Shown here: positions 45,302 through 58,884 of the stretch, piece by piece
How the letters are laid out: each line of letters starts with the position of its first letter
Position numbering within the stretch: position 1 is the stretch's first letter
Assembly (NCBI GenBank): GCA_032622095.1
Contig: CP136062.1
Coordinates: 5,332,001 to 5,396,000 of the forward strand
Length of the DNA stretch: 64,000 nt
Direction: 5' to 3'
DNA from: Siphonodentalium dalli
Lineage: Eukaryota; Mollusca; Scaphopoda; Gadilida; Siphonodentaliidae
Notes under the pieces: generated by a model
Seen by the model: only the letters and a program-made list of their open reading frames with translations
Databases searched by the model: none
What the model was told of the DNA's origin: nothing
Program-made: the position numbers and the translations under genes

Positions 45302-45493
45302 CCAGGAAGTATATTGTTTTTCTACTGCGGCCGTTTTCTGTTTAATTGGAAATACTCAGAAACTAATGGGAGGAGGACCACGAAATCTCTAGAGAATGAA
45401 GGCGTCTAAGGTCTACTAAAAATAATGGTATCCGGATGTTGGTCCAATATCTTTTGACAGAGTTATGGCCCTTTTTCGATTATTTTTCATTAT
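45302..45493 (+). repeat. Short hairpin-bounded unit (type B), first copy
   Basis: Begins with the right arm of the hairpin only (GGAAGTATATTG), continues TTTTTCTACTGCGGCCG, and ends with GACAGAGTTATGGCCCTTTT and ATTATTATAC. Copies lie at 51,552-51,743 and 51,775-51,954. The array thus starts exactly at a hairpin half. Confidence 0.75.
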
Positions 45494-46887
45494 TATACTT
45501 CCATATTTTAATATGGAAGTATATTGTTATTCAATTTTTTATTTTTTTCCAATATTATTATTATTATTATTATTCTTAGCAAATTTGTAACTCTTATATC
45601 TCTGGAAGTACAATATATAGAGATCTGGAATTTCGTACGTATATAGACCTATACTAATTCTAGGTCAATAGACTATATAGGATATTGTCCGCCCTTGATT
45701 TACAGAGTTATCTCCCCTTTTGTGAAAAAATGGGGATGCTAGATCTCGAAAAGTATGAGCAGCAGAGACTCCAAATATGGACCATATGTACACCTCATTA
45801 TGCCCTATTGGATGAATGCATTACAATTTATGTCCGCGCTTTCGCCACAGAGTTGTCGCCCATGGTTCGCAAAACTCGATTTTTTTCATATCCTGTGTCT
45901 GGCTATGGCATGCAAGGTATCCAGATTTGAGATCTTCTATGCAGTTAATCATTAGCAACTTGATACGAAAAAAAGTTTTGAACAGGGACGAACTTATATT
46001 TTTGGGGTTTGGGTGGGGGCAAAATTTTCGCAATTTTTTTTTTGCGATGATTTCAACTATTTTTACTGTCGTGTATCTATAGGACGTACTAATGATCCTC
46101 CTGAAAGAATTTTGTAAATCGGTTGAGAAATGTCCAAGTTACAGACCATCGAATATTGTATTCATACATCAATTGAGGAGAAAGTGCTTTTTACTCTATC
46201 TCCTCCTAGACGACGCATATAAACTGGATTTGGTTTATGTGAGCGTCTTATCTATAGAGAGAAGATGAAGTGGTGAAATTTTGACCAAGATCCAATGAAA
46301 TTTGTCCGCACTAGGGAGGGGGTCAAAATTTGTCAATTTTTTTTGGTCGCTGATTTGAACCAAAATTGTTGTGAAGTATCTATAAGATGTACTGAGTGTC
46401 ATTATGAGTGAATTTTATGAATCGGTTGAGAAATGTAGAAATTGTGGCCACTTCCTTTTTTTCAAGTTTACAGAAAATGCACTATGAATTTAAATTCCTT
46501 CAACCAATCGTCACGTGTTTGATGTCATTCGATGGGGAATTTCTAGTACTTCTAAACGATTACCTACTTGCCGTATTATGTCGATAGAGGCGAGAGATAT
46601 TCGAAAAGTATGAACAGAACAACATACATATTGGCCTACATTATAAAATATCGGCACAATACCTCACCAAAACCCTGGTAAATATTATAGGGGCATTAAA
46701 TATGAACACAATGACGCAAAAATTAACTAGATATCTCAACAATTGGCCGAGATATGGCGACTTTTCTATCCACGTCACCAAATTTCGAGGCATGGGTGGA
46801 GGTCACACCAGAACGTTCAAACTGAACACAGAAATGTCAATAAACCATACTATCGACATACCAATCAATTTCGCGCGATTCCCTTAT
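45494..46887 (+). repeat. Old 1.39-kb unit (type A)
   Basis: 1,394 bp from hairpin to hairpin, collinear with the 1,386-bp units at 51,955 onward but clearly diverged. The frame that stays open for 165 codons in the young units is stopped here by a TAG near 46,586. Confidence 0.88.
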
Positions 46888-47535
46888 TATACTTCCATAT
46901 TTTAATATGGAAGTATATTGTTATTCAATTTATTATTTTTTTCCATTATTATTATTCTTAGCAATTTTGTAACTCTTATATCTCTGGAAGTACAATATAT
47001 AGAGATCTGGAATTTCGTACGTATATAGACCTATAATAATTCTAGGTCAATAGACTATATAGGATATTGTCCGCCCTTGATTTACAGAGTTATCTCCCCT
47101 TTTGTGAAAAAATGGGGATGCTGTATCTCGAAAAGTATGAGCAGCAGAGACTCCAAATTTGGACCATATGTACAACTCAGTATGCCCTATTGGGTGAATG
47201 CATTACAATTTATGTCCGCGCTTTCGCCACAGAGTTGTCGCCCATGGTTCGCAAAACTCGATTTATTTCATATCCTGTGTCTGGCTATGGCATGCAAGGT
47301 ATCCAGATTTGAGATCTTCTATGCAGTTAATCATTAGCAACTTGATACGAAAAAAAGTTTTGAACAGGGACGGACTTATATTTTTGGGGTTTGGGTGGGG
47401 GCAAAATTTTCGCAAATATTTTTGCGATGATTTCAACTATTTTTACTCTCGTGTATCTATAAGACGTACTAATGATCCTCCTGAAAGAATTTTGTAAATC
47501 GGTTGAGAAATGTCCAAGTTACAGACCATCGAAAA
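46888..47535 (+). repeat. Truncated 1.39-kb unit
   Basis: Starts with the palindrome (46,888-46,917) and closely follows the preceding unit for about 650 bp. It stops after CAAGTTACAGACCATCGAAAAT, where unrelated sequence begins. Confidence 0.85.
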
Positions 47536-48800
47536 TTAAATAATTTTGCTAATGAAGGAGCATGGGAGAGGATGAAGCATAACCGGGAAGGCGACGAAAC
47601 CATGCTGGGTAATGATACCAGGTCAGGGTGGTGAGACCAGGCCGAGGGTGGTGAGACCAGGCTGACCGGTGGCGGATGTAAACGGCAGATTTAGCAACAA
47701 AAAAAAAAAAAAAAAAAAAAAAAAAAACAAGTCCAGCGGTATAATATTTTTGTTGCATATTCCGAATGGGGAGAGTGGTGCGGACCGAATTTTATCGCTG
47801 GCAAGTTTTTTGTCCCAATCATTACCGATCTACGGCATGTACAAGAAAATTACATATTTTTGGCGCCAAATCCAAACGGGCTAATTGGTGAGCAAGGTTA
47901 ATGCAGGAGCAGGTACTACGTTATCGCGTAGGTAGGCCCCCAAAGTTTGATAGCTCTGCTATAATAGCAAACTGTCAAACAGCGAGTGAGCTTCCGGTCG
48001 GTTCAGACTTTTTGTAAATTCCAACGAAAATCAAAGGGGGAAAAATTGTCTAAAAATCAAACATCGAGATAAAAAAAATTTGAATAGTGGATATGATAGA
48101 TAGTTCCCAAACGCAACTTATCGATGTCTGCTTAATTTGTGCTAAGGTACAAGGTTTACTCGTGACGAGGCTTTATAATGTTAACAATATATTTAAGTGC
48201 TGTATCACTAAGCTATTTTTCTCGCCAAATCCGACCGGGTTAATGAAGGAGAGATGTAATGCAGGAGCCGGTACGTTGATATATTTTTGGTAACATCCCA
48301 AAGTTTGACCGCTCTACTTACAAAGCAAACCGACCAACGGAAAGCTCGTGTTCAGGTGGGTACATATTGGCAAATTCCAACAAAAACAAAAAGTTCAAAA
48401 ATTCTTGAAAAAAATAAAATATGGAGATAAAATTTTGCTAAGGAGTGGATGAGATAGGGGATATCAACGCCCAGCACTGGTGCGATTGCTTAAGTTTCAG
48501 AACAAAGGATCCACTCGTGGCGACGATATATAGCGTAATGCGTACTACATGCAATGGAACACAGCCTACATCGATATATGGCAAAAGTCGAAATTCAAGC
48601 AGGCTAATGAAGGAGTGAGTGTAATGCGTGAGCATGTGCCTCAGTATACCATATATACATCCTGGAAGTTTGATTGGTATAAAAGCAATCCGTCTAACGG
48701 GGACGCGCATCGGTTGGTCGAGGCTTTTGGCAACTTCAAGTAAATCTTGCAAAGAAATAAATGAAGGAATCGTGATAAAGCAAATTGGATGTGGTCGGTA
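47536..48800 (+). repeat. Diverged ~360-bp tandem repeat
   Basis: CCAAATCC..ACGGG..TAAT, then G.TAATGCAGGAGC.GGTAC, recurs at about 47,866, 48,225 and 48,588 (steps 359 and 363). A partial lies at 47,548. Linked landmarks are CCCAAAGTTTGA (47,940, 48,297), AAATTCCAACRAAAA (48,016, 48,374) and GGAGATAAAA (48,064, 48,422). No frame is conserved. Confidence 0.7.
47699..47727 (+). repeat. 29-base A homopolymer
   Basis: Follows TTTAGCAAC and precedes CAAGTCC. It could be a retroposed tail, but no element body was recognised upstream. Confidence 0.85.
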
Positions 48801-48984
48801 CTATCCACGTGCAAATTCGATGATTTTTTTTGATTTTTCAAATGAATGCGCAATGAGTTATTCAGGATTAAGTGACCGATAGATATTACATGTATTCACT
48901 TATCATGTAGAAAAATACTCCCGGATGACTGTATACACATAGGAAAAGTAATGTGAAGGGTTAACAATATGATTATCTCTTTAA

Positions 48985-49320
48985 AGGGATACTGTACGCC
49001 AAACGTTGTTGTTGGTTTCTATAGTCTCCGAGTCGGAGAATAAGGCAACAAATTTTCCATTATTTGAAAGTCTGTTGAGTACGAAGTAGTGTTACGGATG
49101 ACAAATTTACCGGAATGCAAAAATACAAATTGTTGTTGTCGAGTAATTTTTGTACATTTTTCAACCAAATGTCTCAAATAAAAGTTATATTATATATGCA
49201 TACTAGTCCCATATACTCATTTATCGTCACTAGTCAGTGAGTGGCTTGAGTTTTCTCTCCATATCAGCATAATGTTTCCACCGACCGTGTGTGCAATGGG
49301 TTTACTAATCCAGTATCCCT
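48985..49320. mobile_element. Probable 336-bp MITE
   Basis: The ends are AGGGATACTG and its inverted partner CAGTATCCCT. TTAA precedes the left end, but CAAT follows the right, so the target duplication is unproven. No coding frame. Confidence 0.5.
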
Positions 49321-49960
49321 CAATTATAATTTAATTACGTCTGGTACACGGAAATTCGTATTTTAATTTACGCCATTTTATGGTTCCAGCCATAAATTCA
49401 ATTTATGTTAAATTATTAACAGACCTGGTCACTGGTAAGAGTAACCACTATTGTTCGTTAGCTAAACAACGGCACATTATTAGACCAGAAGATATTCGAA
49501 ATGAAATCAATATTAATCAATAGAATCATTTCCGGACATAATTCTTGACTCATATTTAATATTTTATACCCTGATAACTATATAATACATTAAGTATAGG
49601 GTTATAGATATGTGTAGATCAGGATTAGGCTTAATGTTAACGTTATGGTCAGAATATGGTTTATAAATTGGGTTAGAATTGTGGATATTGTTAATGTTAA
49701 AATTGTCACGGTGTCAGTTATGCAAAGGATTTGGTTGTGGGTACGCTTGTATGTATGACTAGGCTCATCGTAAGAGTTATGGTCCAAGGTACGGCTATGG
49801 GTATGGTTTGCAGGAGGGCAATGTATTTTATTGGGTTAGAGTTAAGTGCTGTGGATAGGGCTGTGGAAATGGTTATGATTATGGATTGGCTACCAATATT
49901 AGGATTATGGAGTGGCTTATGTGTAAGGATTGGATAGGGGTGGGTAGATGATTAAATTAT
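49321..49960. repeat. Low-complexity GGTTAT/GGGTTAG-like tract
   Basis: 49,600-49,945 is a degenerate G/T-rich tract with many GGTTA, GGATT and TATGG words, biased to purine and T on the plus strand. It is not a clean telomere array. Confidence 0.5.
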
Positions 49961-51520
49961 GGATGGTGATCGCGGATGGGGAATTTATATGGAAGTATCA
50001 AAATTCTGCAGGCCAGAATTTTAACCCTCTAGTTATTATTATTATTATACTTGACACTTTTGTAATCACTATTACTCGAAAAGTACAAGAAGTAGGACAC
50101 CAAAACTTGGTAAGTAGGTTGGGGTACATGAGTTCTAACCATATGGCCCATAACGATTTTGTCCGCGCTTTCACCGAGGAGTTATCTCCCTTTATTTGAA
50201 AAAATGTCATTTTATTATCTCGGAAATTATAAGAAGCAGAGCATCGAAAATTAGACCGTATGAACATCTCGATATGCACTACTGCCCACGGGCATAAAAA
50301 CTTGGGTCCGCGCTTTCCCTGAAGAGTTACCGCCCATAGTTGGCAAACCTCTATTTTATTGTACTCTGTTGTCCTCCCGTATCATTCCAGATAACTGTAT
50401 TTGGTTTTTGTAGTCGTGTTGACCGTTGTCAGCTTAGTCCGAGGAAGAAAATTTGACAGGGTTGGACATATATTTTTACACTGGGGTGGGGGCAATATTT
50501 TCGCAATTTTTTTTTATTATTGACATTCATCTATTTAAGTATGTAGATTCCCTGAACGAAAACAAACCCATACCGGAAAGGAGTTTTGTAATCCGAGAAG
50601 AAATGCAAGAGTTACGGGCCCTCAAAGTTTGCAATTTGGTCCCATGTGCTTGTGACCCTATCTCCTCCGAAGATGTCGAACTTTGGATGTCGTCTGATAT
50701 CCCAGTGCGTGCGGGCTGAAGAGAGCACGTGATGTGCCAAATTTTGCCAGTGTCGGTTCAGTGTTGTGGATCAGGGGAGGGGCGGTCCGGGGTACCAATT
50801 TTTTATTCTTCTCCGAATCAGATGAAACTTGGAGTGTAACATCTACACCGCCAACCGATCTAGAAACTGAAACAATTTCGAAAATCCATTGAAAAATGAC
50901 GGAGTTGCGGTCCTTCAAACTATGCAAATTTGGGCCCATGTGCCTGTGACCTCATCTCCTCCGAAGATCTCGAACTTAGGTTGTTATCTGATATCGCAGT
51001 GCGCGCGGTCTGAAGAGAGCACGCGATGTGCCAAATTTTGCAAGTGTCGGTTCAGTGCTGTGGGTCAGGGGAGGGGTGGTCCGAGGTACCAAAATTTAGT
51101 TCGTCTCCGAACACGTTGATCATAAAACTGAAAACAGATCGTAAATCCGTTAAAAAATGGCGGAGGTTTAGGCCCTCAAACTTTGAATGTGGGCCCGTAT
51201 TCTTTCCAATAAACAAAATGTTATTCGTCTCTGAATCAGACAAAATTTATAACAAATAATCAATGTAACTAGCTGATCACAATACTCAAAACAATTTTAA
51301 AATCCATCGGAAAATAACGGAGTTACGGGCTCTCAAAATTCGCATTTTGGGCCGGGTTTGACTATTTCCCAATCCCGTCACCCAATTTCGAGGCAGGGGT
51401 GGGGTCACTTCCAAACACTTGAGATCAACCCACACATGTTAAGGGAAAGAGATAATCATCCTACTTCATATTTTACGTCCCTTAACTGCGATTTATTGAG
51501 CTCATGATTTGCCCTATTAT
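49961..51520 (+). repeat. Divergent relative of the 1.39-kb unit
   Basis: Collinear with type A landmarks: a TTATCTCCCTTTAT.TG box (50,180), TATCTCG.AAA.TATAAG (50,216), CCGCGCTTTCCCT (50,311), GGGGTGGGGGCAATATTTTCG (50,482), the GGCAGGGGTGGGG block (51,393), and an end in ATTATTATACTTCC (51,516). It contains an internal 297-bp duplication. Confidence 0.7.
50582..51118 (+). repeat. Internal ~300-bp direct duplication
   Basis: 50,582-50,803 and 50,888-51,118 share GAGTT.CGGGCCCTCAAA-, CATCTCCTCCGAAGAT-, CTGAAGAGAGCACG- and GTGTCGGTTCAGTG-type blocks in the same order. Weaker third and fourth starts lie near 51,142 and 51,300. Confidence 0.75.
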
Positions 51521-51954
51521 TATACTTCCATGGTGTAACCAAGGAAGTATATTGTTTTTCTACTGAGGTCGTTTTCCGTTTATTTCGAAATACTCAGAAA
51601 CTGATTGCAGTAGGAACGCGAAATCTCTAGCGAATGTAGGCATCGAAGGTTTACTAGATATAATGGTATCCGGATTTCCGCCCAATGTTTCTTGGCGGAG
51701 TTATGGCCCTTTTGCGATTATTTTTCATTATTATTATTATTATTATACTTCCATGGTGTAACCAAGGAAGTATATTGTTTTTCTACTGCGGCCGTTTTCT
51801 GTTTAATTGGAAATACTCAGAAACTAATGGGAGGAGGACCGCGAAATCTCTAGCGAATGTAGGCATCTAAGGTCTACTAAAAATAATGCTATCCGGATGT
51901 TGGTCCAATATATTTTGACAGAGTTATGGCCCTTTTTCGATTATTTTTCATTAT
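51521..51954 (+). repeat. Two type B units with variant hairpin
   Basis: The variant hairpins at 51,521-51,551 and 51,744-51,774 have arms TATACTTCC and GGAAGTATA around ATGGTGTAACCAA. The following bodies match 45,302-45,493; the second is closer to it than the first. They form the left shoulder of the young array. Confidence 0.8.
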
Positions 51955-53340
51955 TATACTTCCATATTTTAATATGGAAGTATATTGTTATTCAATTTAT
52001 TATTTTTTTCCAATATTATTTATTATACTAAGCAATTTTATAACCCTTATATCTCAGGAAGTATGAGAGATAGAGCGCTGGATTTTGGTATGTTTATAGC
52101 CCTATGATAGTTGTAGTGCATCGGGCTATATAGGATTTTGTCCTAACTTGATTTGCAGAGTTATCTCCCTTTATGTGTAAAACTGGGGGTTGCAGTATCT
52201 CGAAAAGTATGAACAGCAGCAACTTGAAATTTGGACCGTATGTACAACTCAGTATGCCCTATTGTGTCCATGCTTTACAATTTATGTCCGAGCTTTCCCT
52301 ACAGAGTTGTCGCCCATGATTCGCAAAATTCGATTTATTTCATATCCTGTGTCCGCCTATAACATTCAAGGTAGCCAGATATGAGGGCTTCTATGCAGTT
52401 ACTTATTAGCAACTTGCTATGAAAATAAGTTTTGAACAGGAACGGACTTATATTTTTAGGGTTTGGGTGGGGGCAAAATTTTCGAAATATTTTTTTTCGA
52501 TGATTTCAACTACTTTTACTGTCGTGTATCTATAGGACGTACTGATGATCCTCCTGAAAGAATTTTGGAAATCGGTTCAGAATTGACCAAGTTACAGATC
52601 ATCGAAAATTGTATTCATACATCAATTGAGGAGAAAGTGTTTGTCACTCTATCTCCTCCTAGACGACGCACATAAACTGGATTTGGTTTATGTGAGCGTG
52701 TTATACATAGAGAGAACACGAGTTGGTAAAATTTTGACCAAGATCGAGTGAAATTTGTCCGCACTAGGGATGGGGTCAAAATTGATAATTTTTTTGTTGT
52801 CTCCGATTTGAACCAAAATTGTTGTGAAGTATCTATAATGTGTATTGAGGGCCATTATGAGTGAATTTTGTGAATCGGTTGCCAAATGTAGAAATTGTGG
52901 CCCCTTCCTTTTTTTCAAGTTTACAGAAAATGCACTATGAATTTAAATTTCTTCAACCGATCGTCACGTGTTTGGTGTCATTCGATGGGGAATTTCCAGT
53001 ACTTCAAAACGATTACCTACTTATGGTATTACGACGATGGAGGCCAGAGATATTCGAAAAGTATGTACTGAACAACATACATATTGGCCTACATAGTAGA
53101 ATATCACCACAGTACCTTACCAGAACCCTACTAAATATTAAAGAGACATCTAATACGAACACAATGACGCAAAAATTAGCTCGATATCGCGAAAATTGGC
53201 CGAGATATGGCGAATTTGCTATCCGCGTCACCAAATTTCGAGGCATGGGTGGGGGTCACACCAGAACGCTCCAACTGAACACAGAAATGTCAATAAACCA
53301 TACTATCAACATTCCAATCAATTTTGTGCGATTCCCTTAT
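51955..53340 (+). repeat. 1,386-bp unit U1
   Basis: Starts with a 30-bp palindrome (51,955-51,984; arms TATACTTCCATATT and AATATGGAAGTATA around TT). I see three differences from the inner units: ACTGATGAT (52,543), GTGTTTGTC (52,637) and CATCTAATACG (53,148). Confidence 0.97.
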
Positions 53341-54726
53341 TATACTTCCATATTTTAATATGGAAGTATATTGTTATTCAATTTATTATTTTTTTCCAAT
53401 ATTATTTATTATACTAAGCAATTTTATAACCCTTATATCTCAGGAAGTATGAGAGATAGAGCGCTGGATTTTGGTATGTTTATAGCCCTATGATAGTTGT
53501 AGTGCATCGGGCTATATAGGATTTTGTCCTAACTTGATTTGCAGAGTTATCTCCCTTTATGTGTAAAACTGGGGGTTGCAGTATCTCGAAAAGTATGAAC
53601 AGCAGCAACTTGAAATTTGGACCGTATGTACAACTCAGTATGCCCTATTGTGTCCATGCTTTACAATTTATGTCCGAGCTTTCCCTACAGAGTTGTCGCC
53701 CATGATTCGCAAAATTCGATTTATTTCATATCCTGTGTCCGCCTATAACATTCAAGGTAGCCAGATATGAGGGCTTCTATGCAGTTACTTATTAGCAACT
53801 TGCTATGAAAATAAGTTTTGAACAGGAACGGACTTATATTTTTAGGGTTTGGGTGGGGGCAAAATTTTCGAAATATTTTTTTTCGATGATTTCAACTACT
53901 TTTACTGTCGTGTATCTATAGGACGTACTAATGATCCTCCTGAAAGAATTTTGGAAATCGGTTCAGAATTGACCAAGTTACAGATCATCGAAAATTGTAT
54001 TCATACATCAATTGAGGAGAAAGTGCTTGTCACTCTATCTCCTCCTAGACGACGCACATAAACTGGATTTGGTTTATGTGAGCGTGTTATACATAGAGAG
54101 AACACGAGTTGGTAAAATTTTGACCAAGATCGAGTGAAATTTGTCCGCACTAGGGATGGGGTCAAAATTGATAATTTTTTTGTTGTCTCCGATTTGAACC
54201 AAAATTGTTGTGAAGTATCTATAATGTGTATTGAGGGCCATTATGAGTGAATTTTGTGAATCGGTTGCCAAATGTAGAAATTGTGGCCCCTTCCTTTTTT
54301 TCAAGTTTACAGAAAATGCACTATGAATTTAAATTTCTTCAACCGATCGTCACGTGTTTGGTGTCATTCGATGGGGAATTTGCAGTACTTCAAAACGATT
54401 ACCTACTTATGGTATTACGACGATGGAGGCCAGAGATATTCGAAAAGTATGTACTGAACAACATACATATTGGCCTACATAGTAGAATATCACCACAGTA
54501 CCTTACCAGAACCCTACTAAATATTAAAGAGACATCAAATACGAACACAATGACGCAAAAATTAGCTCGATATCGCGAAAATTGGCCGAGATATGGCGAA
54601 TTTGCTATCCGCGTCACCAAATTTCGAGGCATGGGTGGGGGTCACACCAGAACGCTCCAACTGAACACAGAAATGTCAATAAACCATACTATCAACATTC
54701 CAATCAATTTTGTGCGATTCCCTTAT
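53341..54726 (+). repeat. 1,386-bp unit U2
   Basis: One private difference seen (TTTGCAGTA in place of TTTCCAGTA, near 54,380). Confidence 0.97.
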
Positions 54727-56112
54727 TATACTTCCATATTTTAATATGGAAGTATATTGTTATTCAATTTATTATTTTTTTCCAATATTATTTATTATAC
54801 TAAGCAATTTTATAACCCTTATATCTCAGGAAGTATGAGAGATAGAGCGCTGGATTTTGGTATGTTTATAGCCCTATGATAGTTGTAGTGCATCGGGCTA
54901 TATAGGATTTTGTCCTAACTTGATTTGCAGAGTTATCTCCCTTTATGTGTAAAACTGGGGGTTGCAGTATCTCGAAAAGTATGAACAGCAGCAACTTGAA
55001 ATTTGGACCGTATGTACAACTCAGTATGCCCTATTGTGTCCATGCTTTACAATTTATGTCCGAGCTTTCCCTACAGAGTTGTCGCCCATGATTCGCAAAA
55101 TTCGATTTATTTCATATCCTGTGTCCGCCTATAACATTCAAGGTAGCCAGATATGAGGGCTTCTATGCAGTTACTTATTAGCAACTTGCTATGAAAATAA
55201 GTTTTGAACAGGAACGGACTTATATTTTTAGGGTTTGGGTGGGGGCAAAATTTTCGAAATATTTTTTTTCGATGATTTCAACTACTTTTACTGTCGTGTA
55301 TCTATAGGACGTACTAATGATCCTCCTGAAAGAATTTTGGAAATCGGTTCAGAATTGACCAAGTTACAGATCATCGAAAATTGTATTCATACATCAATTG
55401 AGGAGAAAGTGCTTGTCACTCTATCTCCTCCTAGACGACGCACATAAACTGGATTTGGTTTATGTGAGCGTGTTATACATAGAGAGAACACGAGTTGGTA
55501 AAATTTTGACCAAGATCGAGTGAAATTTGTCCGCACTAGGGATGGGGTCAAAATTGATAATTTTTTTGTTGTCTCCGATTTGAACCAAAATTGTTGTGAA
55601 GTATCTATAATGTGTATTGAGGGCCATTATGAGTGAATTTTGTGAATCGGTTGCCAAATGTAGAAATTGTGGCCCCTTCCTTTTTTTCAAGTTTACAGAA
55701 AATGCACTATGAATTTAAATTTCTTCAACCGATCGTCACGTGTTTGGTGTCATTCGATGGGGAATTTCCAGTACTTCAAAACGATTACCTACTTATGGTA
55801 TTACGACGATGGAGGCCAGAGATATTCGAAAAGTATGTACTGAACAACATACATATTGGCCTACATAGTAGAATATCACCACAGTACCTTACCAGAACCC
55901 TACTAAATATTAAAGAGACATCAAATACGAACACAATGACGCAAAAATTAGCTCGATATCGCGAAAATTGGCCGAGATATGGCGAATTTGCTATCCGCGT
56001 CACCAAATTTCGAGGCATGGGTGGGGGTCACACCAGAACGCTCCAACTGAACACAGAAATGTCAATAAACCATACTATCAACATTCCAATCAATTTTGTG
56101 CGATTCCCTTAT
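54727..56112 (+). repeat. 1,386-bp unit U3
   Basis: Identical to U4, U5 and U6 as far as I can read. Confidence 0.97.
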
Positions 56113-57498
56113 TATACTTCCATATTTTAATATGGAAGTATATTGTTATTCAATTTATTATTTTTTTCCAATATTATTTATTATACTAAGCAATTTTATA
56201 ACCCTTATATCTCAGGAAGTATGAGAGATAGAGCGCTGGATTTTGGTATGTTTATAGCCCTATGATAGTTGTAGTGCATCGGGCTATATAGGATTTTGTC
56301 CTAACTTGATTTGCAGAGTTATCTCCCTTTATGTGTAAAACTGGGGGTTGCAGTATCTCGAAAAGTATGAACAGCAGCAACTTGAAATTTGGACCGTATG
56401 TACAACTCAGTATGCCCTATTGTGTCCATGCTTTACAATTTATGTCCGAGCTTTCCCTACAGAGTTGTCGCCCATGATTCGCAAAATTCGATTTATTTCA
56501 TATCCTGTGTCCGCCTATAACATTCAAGGTAGCCAGATATGAGGGCTTCTATGCAGTTACTTATTAGCAACTTGCTATGAAAATAAGTTTTGAACAGGAA
56601 CGGACTTATATTTTTAGGGTTTGGGTGGGGGCAAAATTTTCGAAATATTTTTTTTCGATGATTTCAACTACTTTTACTGTCGTGTATCTATAGGACGTAC
56701 TAATGATCCTCCTGAAAGAATTTTGGAAATCGGTTCAGAATTGACCAAGTTACAGATCATCGAAAATTGTATTCATACATCAATTGAGGAGAAAGTGCTT
56801 GTCACTCTATCTCCTCCTAGACGACGCACATAAACTGGATTTGGTTTATGTGAGCGTGTTATACATAGAGAGAACACGAGTTGGTAAAATTTTGACCAAG
56901 ATCGAGTGAAATTTGTCCGCACTAGGGATGGGGTCAAAATTGATAATTTTTTTGTTGTCTCCGATTTGAACCAAAATTGTTGTGAAGTATCTATAATGTG
57001 TATTGAGGGCCATTATGAGTGAATTTTGTGAATCGGTTGCCAAATGTAGAAATTGTGGCCCCTTCCTTTTTTTCAAGTTTACAGAAAATGCACTATGAAT
57101 TTAAATTTCTTCAACCGATCGTCACGTGTTTGGTGTCATTCGATGGGGAATTTCCAGTACTTCAAAACGATTACCTACTTATGGTATTACGACGATGGAG
57201 GCCAGAGATATTCGAAAAGTATGTACTGAACAACATACATATTGGCCTACATAGTAGAATATCACCACAGTACCTTACCAGAACCCTACTAAATATTAAA
57301 GAGACATCAAATACGAACACAATGACGCAAAAATTAGCTCGATATCGCGAAAATTGGCCGAGATATGGCGAATTTGCTATCCGCGTCACCAAATTTCGAG
57401 GCATGGGTGGGGGTCACACCAGAACGCTCCAACTGAACACAGAAATGTCAATAAACCATACTATCAACATTCCAATCAATTTTGTGCGATTCCCTTAT
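56113..57498 (+). repeat. 1,386-bp unit U4
   Basis: Identical to its neighbours as far as I can read. Confidence 0.97.
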
Positions 57499-58884
57499 TA
57501 TACTTCCATATTTTAATATGGAAGTATATTGTTATTCAATTTATTATTTTTTTCCAATATTATTTATTATACTAAGCAATTTTATAACCCTTATATCTCA
57601 GGAAGTATGAGAGATAGAGCGCTGGATTTTGGTATGTTTATAGCCCTATGATAGTTGTAGTGCATCGGGCTATATAGGATTTTGTCCTAACTTGATTTGC
57701 AGAGTTATCTCCCTTTATGTGTAAAACTGGGGGTTGCAGTATCTCGAAAAGTATGAACAGCAGCAACTTGAAATTTGGACCGTATGTACAACTCAGTATG
57801 CCCTATTGTGTCCATGCTTTACAATTTATGTCCGAGCTTTCCCTACAGAGTTGTCGCCCATGATTCGCAAAATTCGATTTATTTCATATCCTGTGTCCGC
57901 CTATAACATTCAAGGTAGCCAGATATGAGGGCTTCTATGCAGTTACTTATTAGCAACTTGCTATGAAAATAAGTTTTGAACAGGAACGGACTTATATTTT
58001 TAGGGTTTGGGTGGGGGCAAAATTTTCGAAATATTTTTTTTCGATGATTTCAACTACTTTTACTGTCGTGTATCTATAGGACGTACTAATGATCCTCCTG
58101 AAAGAATTTTGGAAATCGGTTCAGAATTGACCAAGTTACAGATCATCGAAAATTGTATTCATACATCAATTGAGGAGAAAGTGCTTGTCACTCTATCTCC
58201 TCCTAGACGACGCACATAAACTGGATTTGGTTTATGTGAGCGTGTTATACATAGAGAGAACACGAGTTGGTAAAATTTTGACCAAGATCGAGTGAAATTT
58301 GTCCGCACTAGGGATGGGGTCAAAATTGATAATTTTTTTGTTGTCTCCGATTTGAACCAAAATTGTTGTGAAGTATCTATAATGTGTATTGAGGGCCATT
58401 ATGAGTGAATTTTGTGAATCGGTTGCCAAATGTAGAAATTGTGGCCCCTTCCTTTTTTTCAAGTTTACAGAAAATGCACTATGAATTTAAATTTCTTCAA
58501 CCGATCGTCACGTGTTTGGTGTCATTCGATGGGGAATTTCCAGTACTTCAAAACGATTACCTACTTATGGTATTACGACGATGGAGGCCAGAGATATTCG
58601 AAAAGTATGTACTGAACAACATACATATTGGCCTACATAGTAGAATATCACCACAGTACCTTACCAGAACCCTACTAAATATTAAAGAGACATCAAATAC
58701 GAACACAATGACGCAAAAATTAGCTCGATATCGCGAAAATTGGCCGAGATATGGCGAATTTGCTATCCGCGTCACCAAATTTCGAGGCATGGGTGGGGGT
58801 CACACCAGAACGCTCCAACTGAACACAGAAATGTCAATAAACCATACTATCAACATTCCAATCAATTTTGTGCGATTCCCTTAT
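57499..58884 (+). repeat. 1,386-bp unit U5
   Basis: Identical to its neighbours as far as I can read. Confidence 0.97.

Noticed and set aside
49600-49945. Possible interstitial telomere repeat
   Set aside because: GGTTA-type words are present, but there is no tandem TTAGGG register; it is degenerate low-complexity DNA.
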